Assembly (NCBI GenBank): GCA_963805715.1
Contig: CAWDVK010000012.1
Location: 33,683-97,682, forward strand
DNA: 64,000 nt
Source of the DNA: CAWDVK01 sp963805715
Lineage (GTDB): Bacteria > Actinomycetota > Actinomycetes > Streptosporangiales > Streptosporangiaceae
Direction: 5' to 3'
Shown in pieces: positions 16,814-24,704 of this stretch. How positions within the stretch are numbered: the first letter of the stretch is position 1; each line of letters starts with the position of its first letter. The notes beneath the pieces are model-generated. The model worked only from the letters and a program-made list of their open reading frames with translations. It searched no databases and was not told the DNA's origin. Made by a program: the position numbers and the translations under genes.

Positions 16814-17425
16814 GTGAGCAGCCAGCGGTCCGGGGTGCTGGAGCTTGCGGTCCTCGGCATCCTGCACGAGACCCCGATGCATGGCTACGAGCTGCGCAAG
16901 CGACTCAGCTCCCTGCTCGGGGCGTTCCGGGCGTTCGGCTACGGATCGCTGTACCCGGCGCTGAAGGACCTGCTCGCCAGGGGCCTGATCGCCGAAGACG
17001 TCAGCGGGCCGGCCAAGCCACTGACCGGGAAGCGCTCGAGGATCGTCTACCGCCTGACGGCCGACGGCAAGGAGCGGCTGCAGGGCCTGCTGGCCCAGAC
17101 GGGCCCGGCAGCCTGGGAGGACGACGGCTTCGGCGTGCGCTTCGCGTTCTTCGGGCTGACCCAGGCCGACATCAGGATGCGCATACTCAAGGGGCGCCGG
17201 AGCCGGCTCGAGGAACGCCTCGAAACGTTCCGCGCGGCCGCCACCAGGACGCGTGAGCGAGTCGACAGCTACACCCTCGAGCTGCAAAGGCACGGACTGG
17301 AGTCGGTGGAGCGGGAAGTCCGCTGGCTCAACGAGCTGATCGCGTCAGAGCGGCAGTCAGGCAGCACACCCGGCGACGACGCCGGAAACCATCCAGAGGG
17401 TGGCGGAGCGGGAGTGGCCGGGTAG
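16814..17425 (+). CDS. PadR family transcriptional regulator
   Basis: 203 residues from GTG 16814, which has GGGAGG about ten bases upstream. The frame is open far upstream, but that part is antisense to other genes. Residues 7-85 are the PadR winged helix (LELAVLGILHETPMHGYELR, GSLYPALKDLLARGLI, RIVYRLTADGKERL). Residues 95-185 are the helical dimerisation domain. It binds operator DNA as a dimer and usually represses. ino1 starts 65 bases after its stop. The PadR-ino1 pairing is also seen in mycobacteria, which suggests it controls inositol synthesis, itself, or both. The ligand is unknown. Confidence 0.93.
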   Translation: MSSQRSGVLELAVLGILHETPMHGYELRKRLSSLLGAFRAFGYGSLYPALKDLLARGLIAEDVSGPAKPLTGKRSRIVYRLTADGKERLQGLLAQTGPAAWEDDGFGVRFAFFGLTQADIRMRILKGRRSRLEERLETFRAAATRTRERVDSYTLELQRHGLESVEREVRWLNELIASERQSGSTPGDDAGNHPEGGGAGVAG

Positions 17426-17490
17426 TGCCGGGCACGCGATCGCCGCTGCGCCGCAGCAGATAGCGACAGATAGATAAAGGAGCAATCCTG

Positions 17491-18570
17491 ATGGGTTCGG
17501 TTCGGGTAGCCATCGTTGGCGTCGGCAACTGCGCTAGCTCCCTGGTTCAGGGCGTGGAGTACTACAAGGACGCCGACCCGGCCAGCCGGGTACCGGGCCT
17601 CATGCATGTCCGGTTCGGCCCGTACCACGTCCGCAACGTCGAGTTCGTCGCCGCGTTCGACGTGGATGCCAAGAAGGTCGGGCGCGACATCGCCGAGGCG
17701 ATCGTGGCCAGCGAGAACAACACCATCCAGATCTGCGACGTGCCGCCGACAGGCGTCACCGTGCAGCGCGGGCCGACGATGGACGGCCTCGGCGATTACT
17801 ACCGGGAGATCATCACCGAGTCCGATGAGCAGCCGGTCGACGTGGTGCAGGCGCTCCGCGACGCGCGGGCCGACGTGCTGGTGTCCTACCTGCCGGTCGG
17901 GTCCGAGCAGGCGGACCGGTTCTACGCCCAGTGCGCCATCGACGCCGGGGTGGCGTTCGTGAACGCGCTGCCTGTCTTCATCGCCTCCGACCCGGCCTGG
18001 GCGCAGAAGTTCACCGAGGCCGGCGTCCCGATCGTCGGCGACGACATCAAGTCGCAGGTCGGGGCGACCATCACGCACCGCGTGCTGGCCAAGCTGTTCG
18101 AGGACCGCGGCGTCGAGCTGCTGCGCACCTACCAGCTCAACTTCGGCGGCAACATGGACTTCATGAACATGCTGGAGCGCAAGCGGCTGCAGTCCAAGAA
18201 GATCTCCAAGACCCAGTCGGTGACCTCGCAGATCCCGCATGAGATGGAGAAGGCCGCCGTGCACATCGGGCCGTCGGACCACGTGCCGTGGCTGGATGAC
18301 CGCAAGTTCGCGTACGTGCGGCTGGAGGGTCGCGCCTTCGGGGACGTGCCGCTCAGCCTCGAGTACAAGCTCGAGGTCTGGGACTCGCCCAACTCCGCCG
18401 GCGTCATCATCGACGCGGTCCGGGCAGCGAAGATCGCCAAGGACCGGGGCATCGGCGGCCCGATCCTCTCTGCCTCGTCCTACTTCATGAAGTCGCCGCC
18501 CGAGCAGTACAGCGATGACCGGGCCAGGGACCGGGTCGACCAGTTCATCCGGGGCGAGGTCGACCGCTGA
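17491..18570 (+). CDS. ino1: Inositol-3-phosphate synthase
   Basis: 359 residues, the usual length of actinobacterial enzymes. The Rossmann start VRVAIVGVGNCASSLVQG, the central LPVFIASDPAWAQKF and DDIKSQVGATITHR, and the QLNFGGNMDFMNML stretch are diagnostic. It converts glucose-6-phosphate to myo-inositol-1-phosphate using NAD. This is the first step to phosphatidylinositol, PI-linked glycolipids and mycothiol. ATG 17491 has AAAGGAG nine bases upstream. It lies just downstream of a PadR gene and ends before a tandem repeat and a nested terminator hairpin. Confidence 0.97.
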   Translation: MGSVRVAIVGVGNCASSLVQGVEYYKDADPASRVPGLMHVRFGPYHVRNVEFVAAFDVDAKKVGRDIAEAIVASENNTIQICDVPPTGVTVQRGPTMDGLGDYYREIITESDEQPVDVVQALRDARADVLVSYLPVGSEQADRFYAQCAIDAGVAFVNALPVFIASDPAWAQKFTEAGVPIVGDDIKSQVGATITHRVLAKLFEDRGVELLRTYQLNFGGNMDFMNMLERKRLQSKKISKTQSVTSQIPHEMEKAAVHIGPSDHVPWLDDRKFAYVRLEGRAFGDVPLSLEYKLEVWDSPNSAGVIIDAVRAAKIAKDRGIGGPILSASSYFMKSPPEQYSDDRARDRVDQFIRGEVDR

Positions 18571-18628
18571 CCTCACCACGGGCCAGCTGATCGCGCGGGC
18601 CGCGCGGTTCTCCGAGCGGGCGGCACGG

Positions 18629-18769
18629 CACGCCGCGGCACGACAGCACGGCACGCCGCAGCACGACAGCACGGCACGCCGCAGCACGACAGCACGGCAC
18701 GCCGCAGCACGACAGCACGGCACGACGCGGCACGACAGCACGGCACGACAGCACGGCACGACAGCACGG
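18629..18769. repeat. Tandem repeat: five 23-base units then two 13-base units
   Basis: Starting 59 bases after the ino1 stop, a 23-base unit beginning CACGCCGCAG and ending ACAGCACGG repeats five times (18629-18743). Three internal copies are identical. Two 13-base units CACGACAGCACGG follow (18744-18769). The short unit is the second half of the long one with a small change. There are no spacers, so it is not CRISPR. Such arrays vary in copy number between strains. Confidence 0.95.
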
Positions 18770-18791
18770 CACGGCACGCAGCGGCATGGCA

Positions 18792-18828
18792 GGGGCGGGG
18801 CATCCGGCAGGTCCGGAGGCCCCGCCCC
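18792..18828 (+). terminator. Nested hairpin terminator downstream of ino1
   Basis: GGGGCGGGG (18792-18800) pairs with CCCCGCCCC (18820-18828). Inside it TCCGG (18803-18807) pairs with CCGGA (18813-18817). A strong GC stem without a T tract, 220 bases after ino1. Confidence 0.65.
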
Positions 18829-18978
18829 GCACGCCGCTCTGGGATGAATCCGCGTTTTCCGGATCAGCCGACCCGGCCGCCTGCCCGTCCTGCGGTCGGC
18901 AGCCCGATGGCCAGCAGCGTGGATGCGTGCCTGCCGTCGCTCTTTCAGCAGCAGGTGCGCATCGACGTTGTGCCAGTT

Positions 18979-19065
18979 CCGGCTCGCGGGGTCGTCCCGG
19001 CTCGCGGGGCCGGCCTGGCTCGCGGGCCGTCCCGGCTCGCTGGCCGCCCCGGCTCGCGGGCCGCC
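18979..19065. repeat. Degenerate 17-18-base tandem repeat upstream of the MFS gene
   Basis: About five units built on CCGGCTCGCGGG follow each other between the ino1 terminator and the GTG at 19097. Together with the 23-base array this makes most of the 526-base ino1-MFS gap repetitive. I see no gene in that gap. Confidence 0.75.
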
Positions 19066-19096
19066 CCGGCGCGGTCGCGGCCCGTAGGCTGATGAG

Positions 19097-20530
19097 GTGC
19101 CATTTCAGGCGGACCGTCGCGCGCCGGACTCGGGCCCGGAAAGCGGGGGCGGGGCCAGGCCGGGATCCTCGTTCCTGGGGGATCTGCGCGTGGTGCTGGC
19201 CGAGCGGGGTTTCCGGCGGCTCTTTGCCACCCGGCTGATCTCCCAGGCCGGCGACGGCGCTTTCACTGCCGGGCTGGGTACCTATGTGTTCTTCAACGCC
19301 ACTACCTACCCGAATCCGGCCTCGGCCGCTGGCGCGTTCGCCGTGCTCTATCTGCCGTATTCGCTGATCGGGCCGTTCGCGGGCGTCTTCATCGATCGCT
19401 GGTCGCGGCGCCAGATCCTGGTCTGGTCGGCCATCATCCGCGCTGGCTTCGTGGCCCTGACCGCGTCCCTGGTGGCCTCTGGCAGGCTGGGCCTCCCGCT
19501 CTATGCCGCGGCGCTGCTGGTCCTCGGGGTCAACCGGTTCTTTCTCGCCTCGCTGTCAGCCTCCCTGCCGCATGTGGTGCCGGAGGACGAGCTGGTGATG
19601 GCCAACGGAGTATCGCCGACAGCAGGCGGCATCATGACGGCGATCGGCGGCATCGTCGCCCTCGGCGTGCACGTGGCGACCGGCGGCGGCCGCGTCGGCT
19701 CGGCGATCACGCTGCTCGCGGCCGGCTGCTGCTATCTGCTGGCGGGGGCGGCCGCCTCGACCATGCGCCGCGACCTCCTCGGCCCCGCGCGGAACCCGGA
19801 CGAGCGGCGGCGGGGCAGCGCACTGACCGAGCTGGCCGCCGTGGCGGCCAGCCTCGGCACCGTCGCCGCCGGCCTGGCCGCCGGGGCTCGCTACGTCTGG
19901 CACCGGCGCGGCCCGACAGCCGCGCTCGGCGCTACCGGCGGCAACAAGTTCCTGTACGGGATCTTGTTCCTGATGTCGATCCTGCTGTACCGGAACTACT
20001 TCTACCCGGCCAGCGCCAACTCCGCGCTGGCTCACTTCAGCTCGCTGATCGTCCTCCCGGCCGCCATCGGCTACGGGGCGTCCGCCTTCGTCACGCCCCC
20101 CGTCATCCGGCGGATCTCCAAGCAGGCGTGGATCGCTGTCGCGCTGGCCTGCGCCGGCGTCCTGACCGGTGCACTCGGCGAGACGTTCATCCAGCTCATG
20201 TTCGTGATCATCGCGTTCAGCGCGAACCTGGCCGGGCAGAGCGTGGCGATCAGCGCCACCACCATCCTGCAGGAGGAGGTGGAGGATGGCTTCCGCGGCC
20301 GGGTCTTCTCCTTCTACGACATGCTGTCCAACGTGCCGTTCGTGCTCGGCGCCGCGCTGAGCGCGCTATTCATGCCGGACACGGGCAGGTCCTCCTGGAT
20401 CATCGGCGCGGTGGCGGCCGGATACCTGGTGGTCGCGGGCTGCTACTGGGCCGCCGTCCGTCAGGACTCGCGCGGCGCCGAGGCCGGGCCGGCCAGCCCT
20501 TCCGACGCGGCCCAGTCCAGCAGCTCCTGA
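19097..20530 (+). CDS. Major facilitator superfamily transporter
   Basis: 477 residues from GTG 19097. After a 28-residue hydrophilic start there are about 12 hydrophobic segments. LFATRLISQAGDGAFTAGL opens TM1, and PFAGVFIDRWSRRQI is the loop 2-3 motif A region (G-x-x-x-D-R-x-x-R). The C-terminal half has EEVEDGFRGRVFSFYD. This pattern is closest to MFS_3/drug-exporter-like permeases with unknown substrate. A similar MFS gene lies near the mycobacterial origin. Its 3' end overlaps the convergent pcnA gene by 70 bases, so transcripts would collide or form sense-antisense pairs. Confidence 0.88.
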   Translation: MPFQADRRAPDSGPESGGGARPGSSFLGDLRVVLAERGFRRLFATRLISQAGDGAFTAGLGTYVFFNATTYPNPASAAGAFAVLYLPYSLIGPFAGVFIDRWSRRQILVWSAIIRAGFVALTASLVASGRLGLPLYAAALLVLGVNRFFLASLSASLPHVVPEDELVMANGVSPTAGGIMTAIGGIVALGVHVATGGGRVGSAITLLAAGCCYLLAGAAASTMRRDLLGPARNPDERRRGSALTELAAVAASLGTVAAGLAAGARYVWHRRGPTAALGATGGNKFLYGILFLMSILLYRNYFYPASANSALAHFSSLIVLPAAIGYGASAFVTPPVIRRISKQAWIAVALACAGVLTGALGETFIQLMFVIIAFSANLAGQSVAISATTILQEEVEDGFRGRVFSFYDMLSNVPFVLGAALSALFMPDTGRSSWIIGAVAAGYLVVAGCYWAAVRQDSRGAEAGPASPSDAAQSSSS

Positions 20531-21951
20531 GCAGCCCGTTCCTCGCCCAGGGGCCCGTGCTCCAGGCGCAGCTCCCGCAGGTGCTGATAGGCGCGGCCGA
20601 CCAGCGGGCCAGGCCCGATGCCGAGCAGTCGCATGATCTGGTTGCCGTCGAGATCGGGCCGGATGCGGTCCAGCTCCTCCTGCTGCGCCAGCTCGGCGAT
20701 GCGCTGCTCCAGGCCGTCGTAGGCGCGGGCCAGTCGCTGCGCCTTCGCCTGATTCCTGGTCGTGCAGTCGGCCCTGGTCAGCGCGTGCAGCCGGGGCAGC
20801 AGCGGGCCCGCGTCCGTGACGTAGCGGCGGACCGCCGAGTCGGTCCACTCGCCCCCGTATCCGTGGAAACGCAGGTGCAGCTCGATCAGCCGGCTCACGT
20901 CCGCGACCACGTCCTTGCTGAACCGCAGCTGGGACAGCCGCTTCCTGGCCAGCTTGGCGCCCTCCATCTCGTGATGGTGGAAGGCCACCCGCCCGTTCGG
21001 CAGCAGCCTCCGGGTGGCCGGCTTGCCGATGTCGTGCAGCAGCGCGGCCAGCCGGAGCCGCAGGTCCTGCCGCAGGCCGTACTGCTCCTCCAGCGTGATG
21101 GCCTGATTCAGCACCGTCAGCGAGTGCTGATACACGTCCTTGTGCCGGTAGTGCTCGTCCCGTTCCAGCCGCAGCGCCGGGATCTCCGGCAGTAGGTAAT
21201 CCGCCACGCCGGTGTCGACCAGCAGGGCGATGCCGGCCGCCGGGCCGCGGGGCAGCGGCGAGCAGATCAGCTTGGTCAGCTCGGCTGAGATCCGCTCGGC
21301 GGAAACCTTGGGCGGTGCGAGCAGCGGAGCCAGCTCGGTCATCGCCTCGCGGGTACCCGGCTCGACCGAGAAGCCCAGCTGGGCGGCGAACCTCGCGGCG
21401 CGCAGGATCCGCAGCGGATCGTCAGTGAACGAGTCCTCCGGCCTGCCGGGCGTGCGCAGCACCTTGCGCTGCAGGTCGGCAACCCCGCCGAACGGGTCGA
21501 CCAGCTCGTGCCCCGGCAGCCTGGCTGCCATCGCATTCACGGTGAAGTCCCGCCGGGACAGGTCGTCTTCCAGTGACTGGTGGTGCGCCACGACCGGCTT
21601 TCGCGATGTGCGGCTGTACTGCTCCGACCGGTAGGTGGTGATCTCGAACGTGTCACCGTCCTTGACCAGCCCGACAGTGCCGAACTCGATCCCGATGGTC
21701 CACACCTGATCGGCCCAGCCGCGGACGATCTCCAGCACGCGCTCGGGCGGCGCGTCGGTAGCCAGGTCGAGGTCACCGGGCCGACGGTCCAGGAACACGT
21801 CCCGGACAGGACCGCCTACGAGGGCGAGCTCGTGCCGGTGGCGGCGGAACAGGCGGCCGAGCTCATCGGCGGCCGGTGACAGGGTCGCGAGCAGCATCGC
21901 CGCAGCCTGCAGCTGCTGCTTGCTCATCGGGCTGGAATCTGGCACGGCCAT
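20461..21951 (-). CDS. pcnA: CCA tRNA nucleotidyltransferase with HD domain
   Basis: 496 residues from ATG 21951. The nucleotidyltransferase head has ALVGGPVRDVFLDRRPGD with the metal-binding DLD, RRDFTVNAMA and RILRAARFAAQLGF. An HD phosphohydrolase domain follows (LLHDIGKPATR, FHHHEMEGAKLA). It adds CCA to tRNA 3' ends. tRNA-Ile in this window lacks an encoded CCA and would need it. The start is uncertain: no good Shine-Dalgarno precedes 21951 or the next ATG at 21927, so a leaderless transcript is possible. It is divergent from the DUF6049 gene with a 300-base gap in which I see no other gene. The mutT-like gene found here in mycobacteria is absent. Confidence 0.93.
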   Translation of the reverse strand: MAVPDSSPMSKQQLQAAAMLLATLSPAADELGRLFRRHRHELALVGGPVRDVFLDRRPGDLDLATDAPPERVLEIVRGWADQVWTIGIEFGTVGLVKDGDTFEITTYRSEQYSRTSRKPVVAHHQSLEDDLSRRDFTVNAMAARLPGHELVDPFGGVADLQRKVLRTPGRPEDSFTDDPLRILRAARFAAQLGFSVEPGTREAMTELAPLLAPPKVSAERISAELTKLICSPLPRGPAAGIALLVDTGVADYLLPEIPALRLERDEHYRHKDVYQHSLTVLNQAITLEEQYGLRQDLRLRLAALLHDIGKPATRRLLPNGRVAFHHHEMEGAKLARKRLSQLRFSKDVVADVSRLIELHLRFHGYGGEWTDSAVRRYVTDAGPLLPRLHALTRADCTTRNQAKAQRLARAYDGLEQRIAELAQQEELDRIRPDLDGNQIMRLLGIGPGPLVGRAYQHLRELRLEHGPLGEERAAQELLDWAASEGLAGPASAPRES

Positions 21952-22251
21952 CGAGGGTAGGTGGTAGGCATAAGCTGGTAAGAGCCGGGAGGCGGAGAAC
22001 CCGATGCATGATCGTGTCGCCGTGCCGCACATCGTGAGGCAATGCCAGCTGGCTGGCAGCGCCCGCGGGCACGGCACCGAGTTCGCCGCCAGGCCTGCCA
22101 GCCAGCCTAGCGTCCCCGTCCTCGCAGTCCACCGGCCGCACTAACATTCCGCCATGCCCTATCCGCGCGCTGCTCGTTCGCACCCAGGCTCAGCCGGGGA
22201 CCGGGCTGGCGTCCGGACCCGGCGACGCCGCCCGCCATCAGGTCGGCCCTG

Positions 22252-24582
22252 GTGAGCCGCGCGGTAAGGATCATGATGGCCAGCTGCATGCTGGCCGCCA
22301 TCATCGCGTCAGCCGCACTGGCCGGGCCCGCCACGGCCAGCAGCGGGCAGCCGCAGCAGGCAGGCTCCTCGCCGGTGGCGCTCGCCATCACCGCCGTCAG
22401 TCCCGCGTACGCCTCCCCGCGGGCCAGGGTGCAGGTATCAGGCTCGCTCACCAACACATCAGCCAGCGCGATCAGCGGCCTGACCGTTCAGCTCTGGTCC
22501 TCCGGCTCGCCTTTCGCCTATACCGACCAGCTGTCGCAGTACCTAGCCGGGAATCTTCAGTCCGCCGACCTGCCCGTGAGCAACGCGATCTGGTCGCCCG
22601 GCAAGGCGCCGCTCCAGCCGGGCCAGACCAGGCAGTGGCATATCACCCTGCCCGCCGCGCAGATCAGGCAGATGCAGTCGGCGGGTGTCTACCCGCTGGC
22701 GGCGCAGGTCACCAACGGCGCCGGGGGAACTGTCGTGGCCGTCGACCGGACCCTGCTGCCCTACTGGGCGCCGCAGCCGGCCAAGTCCGCCGGCTTTGAG
22801 AAGCAGCAGATCGCGTGGATCTGGCCGCTGATCGACGAGCCGCAGGAGAATCCCTGCGGCGGCCTGGTCAGCAATGAGCTGGCGGCGAGCCTGGGCAGCG
22901 GCGGCCGTCTGGCCGGCCTGCTGAGCGCGGGCGCCGAGGAGGGCGCGGCTGCCCGCCTGACCTGGGTCCTGGATCCGGCGCTGCTCACCAGCGCGCAGGT
23001 CATGCGCGATCCCGGCGGCTACCGGGTCGGTGCGGACGCGGACTGTGATACCGGCAGGCTGCTGCCAGCGAGCAAGGCCGCGGCAGCCTGGCTGAGCGAG
23101 CTCAAGTCGGCGACGGCCAGTCAGCCCGTCATGCTCACCCCGTACGCCGACGTGGACATGACAGCCCTCAGCCAGCGCGACCTCGACCCGGACCTCAGTC
23201 AGGCCTTCAGGCTCGGCGCGGCCGCCGCAACGGCCGTGCTCGGCCGGAGCTTCGGCCCGGCCGTGCACGGCCTGACGCCGGCTGACCAGCTCGGCGGGGT
23301 TGCCTGGCCGACGGGCGGGCTGGCGAACTACGCGCTGCTGGAGAACCTGGCCGCCAAAGACGCGATCAGCACGGTCATCCTGGACAGCAATACGATGCCA
23401 CCGCTAGGGCAGGCGCCGCCGTACACGCCGACGGCAGTAGCGAGTACGCCCGACGGCGAGGGCCCCTATATGCACGTCCTGCTCTCCGATGGCACCCTGA
23501 CGCAGATCCTCGCTGCGGCCGATACCGCTACTACCCCGGCGGCCCAGTTCGCGGTCCAGCAGGATTTCCTGGCTGAAACGGCGATGTTCGCCGTGCAGGC
23601 ACGCGTCGCGCGCGCCATCGTCGTCGCGCCGCCGCGTCGATGGGCTCCTCCGGCGGCCCTGGCCGCCGGACTGCTGCGGGAGACCGCCAGCGCGCCCTGG
23701 CTCACGCCGGTTAGCCTCGGCAGCCTGGCGTCGGCCAAAGCCCCCGCCTCCCCCCGGCGGCAGGCTCCCGGCGACATCGGCACCAGACTGCTCGGAGCAT
23801 CGCTGCTGAACAAGGTCCGGGCGCTGGACAGCAGCGTTCAACTGCTGCAGAGCATCCGGGCTCGCCCGGACGCCAGTCTCTACGAGGCTGTCGCCGGGAC
23901 TGAGTCGTCGGACTGGCGGCCGGGCGCAGCGGGTGAGAAGCCGGCGCTCGCGCGACTGACCCAGGTCGAGGGCTATATCCGGGACCAGGAAGCCGGCGTG
24001 CTGATCAGCAGCTCCAGCCGGGTCACTCTCGGCGGCCTGCGGGGATCCGTGCCGGTCTCGGTCGACAACCGGCTGCGTTACCCCATCCGGGTCCAGGTAG
24101 CGCTCAGCACCAGCCAGTCGGGCGGCAAGGGACTGATCATTACTAACCCGCCCGGCGTTCAGACCGTGCCGGCTAACACCGTCGAGACCTTCAAGCTGAA
24201 GGTCCGGGCCACCGCGATCGGATCCACGACGATCCGCCTGAGCCTGCTCGCTCCCGACGGGCAGCCGCTGCCCGGTAAGTACGCCACGATGACGGTGGAG
24301 GCCACCCAGTTCGGAACGCTGGCGCTGGTCGTCCTCGCCGTTGCGGTCGGCGTTTTTATCATTACCTCGGCGACCCGTGCGCTGCGACGGGGCCAGGCAG
24401 GGACGGCGCAGCCCGCCGAACCCGCCCCGCAGGAGCCCTCCGCCGACACCCACGGCCGGGCCGACCAGCAGGAAGGAGCCGATAGCGTCGTTCCTGACCG
24501 CGGTGGCACGCGCACCGACAACGCGCCGACGGAGGATACGGATGACTTCGCCTGGTCCCCGGGCTGGGCCGACCGGAGCTGA
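22252..24582 (+). CDS. DUF6049 family secreted/membrane-anchored protein
   Basis: 776 residues from GTG 22252. A signal peptide covers residues 1-30 (MASCMLAAIIASAALAGPATA). A beta-rich extracellular region follows (VQVSGSLTNTSASAISGLTV; later VSVDNRLRYPIRVQVALS, a fibronectin/NEW3-like domain). A single TM near residues 690-712 (LALVVLAVAVGVFIITSA) precedes an acidic cytoplasmic tail. The family always lies upstream of murJ in actinobacteria, as here (122 bases), which points to a role in cell-wall precursor export or envelope assembly. Its activity is unknown. Confidence 0.85.
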   Translation: MSRAVRIMMASCMLAAIIASAALAGPATASSGQPQQAGSSPVALAITAVSPAYASPRARVQVSGSLTNTSASAISGLTVQLWSSGSPFAYTDQLSQYLAGNLQSADLPVSNAIWSPGKAPLQPGQTRQWHITLPAAQIRQMQSAGVYPLAAQVTNGAGGTVVAVDRTLLPYWAPQPAKSAGFEKQQIAWIWPLIDEPQENPCGGLVSNELAASLGSGGRLAGLLSAGAEEGAAARLTWVLDPALLTSAQVMRDPGGYRVGADADCDTGRLLPASKAAAAWLSELKSATASQPVMLTPYADVDMTALSQRDLDPDLSQAFRLGAAAATAVLGRSFGPAVHGLTPADQLGGVAWPTGGLANYALLENLAAKDAISTVILDSNTMPPLGQAPPYTPTAVASTPDGEGPYMHVLLSDGTLTQILAAADTATTPAAQFAVQQDFLAETAMFAVQARVARAIVVAPPRRWAPPAALAAGLLRETASAPWLTPVSLGSLASAKAPASPRRQAPGDIGTRLLGASLLNKVRALDSSVQLLQSIRARPDASLYEAVAGTESSDWRPGAAGEKPALARLTQVEGYIRDQEAGVLISSSSRVTLGGLRGSVPVSVDNRLRYPIRVQVALSTSQSGGKGLIITNPPGVQTVPANTVETFKLKVRATAIGSTTIRLSLLAPDGQPLPGKYATMTVEATQFGTLALVVLAVAVGVFIITSATRALRRGQAGTAQPAEPAPQEPSADTHGRADQQEGADSVVPDRGGTRTDNAPTEDTDDFAWSPGWADRS

Positions 24583-24704
24583 CGCCGGGCTGCCCGTCGG
24601 GCCGGCCGGACCGCTGCTGGCTGGCCGCTGCCGCACTGCCTGCCGGGTGAGCCGACGGCACTCGGGCCGGCGGCGGGAATCCATCGGCACCGCGAGGTCA
24701 CGCT

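Noticed and set aside
18629..18769. CRISPR array
   Set aside because: Units are directly adjacent with no unique spacers, the unit is not palindromic, and no cas genes are present.
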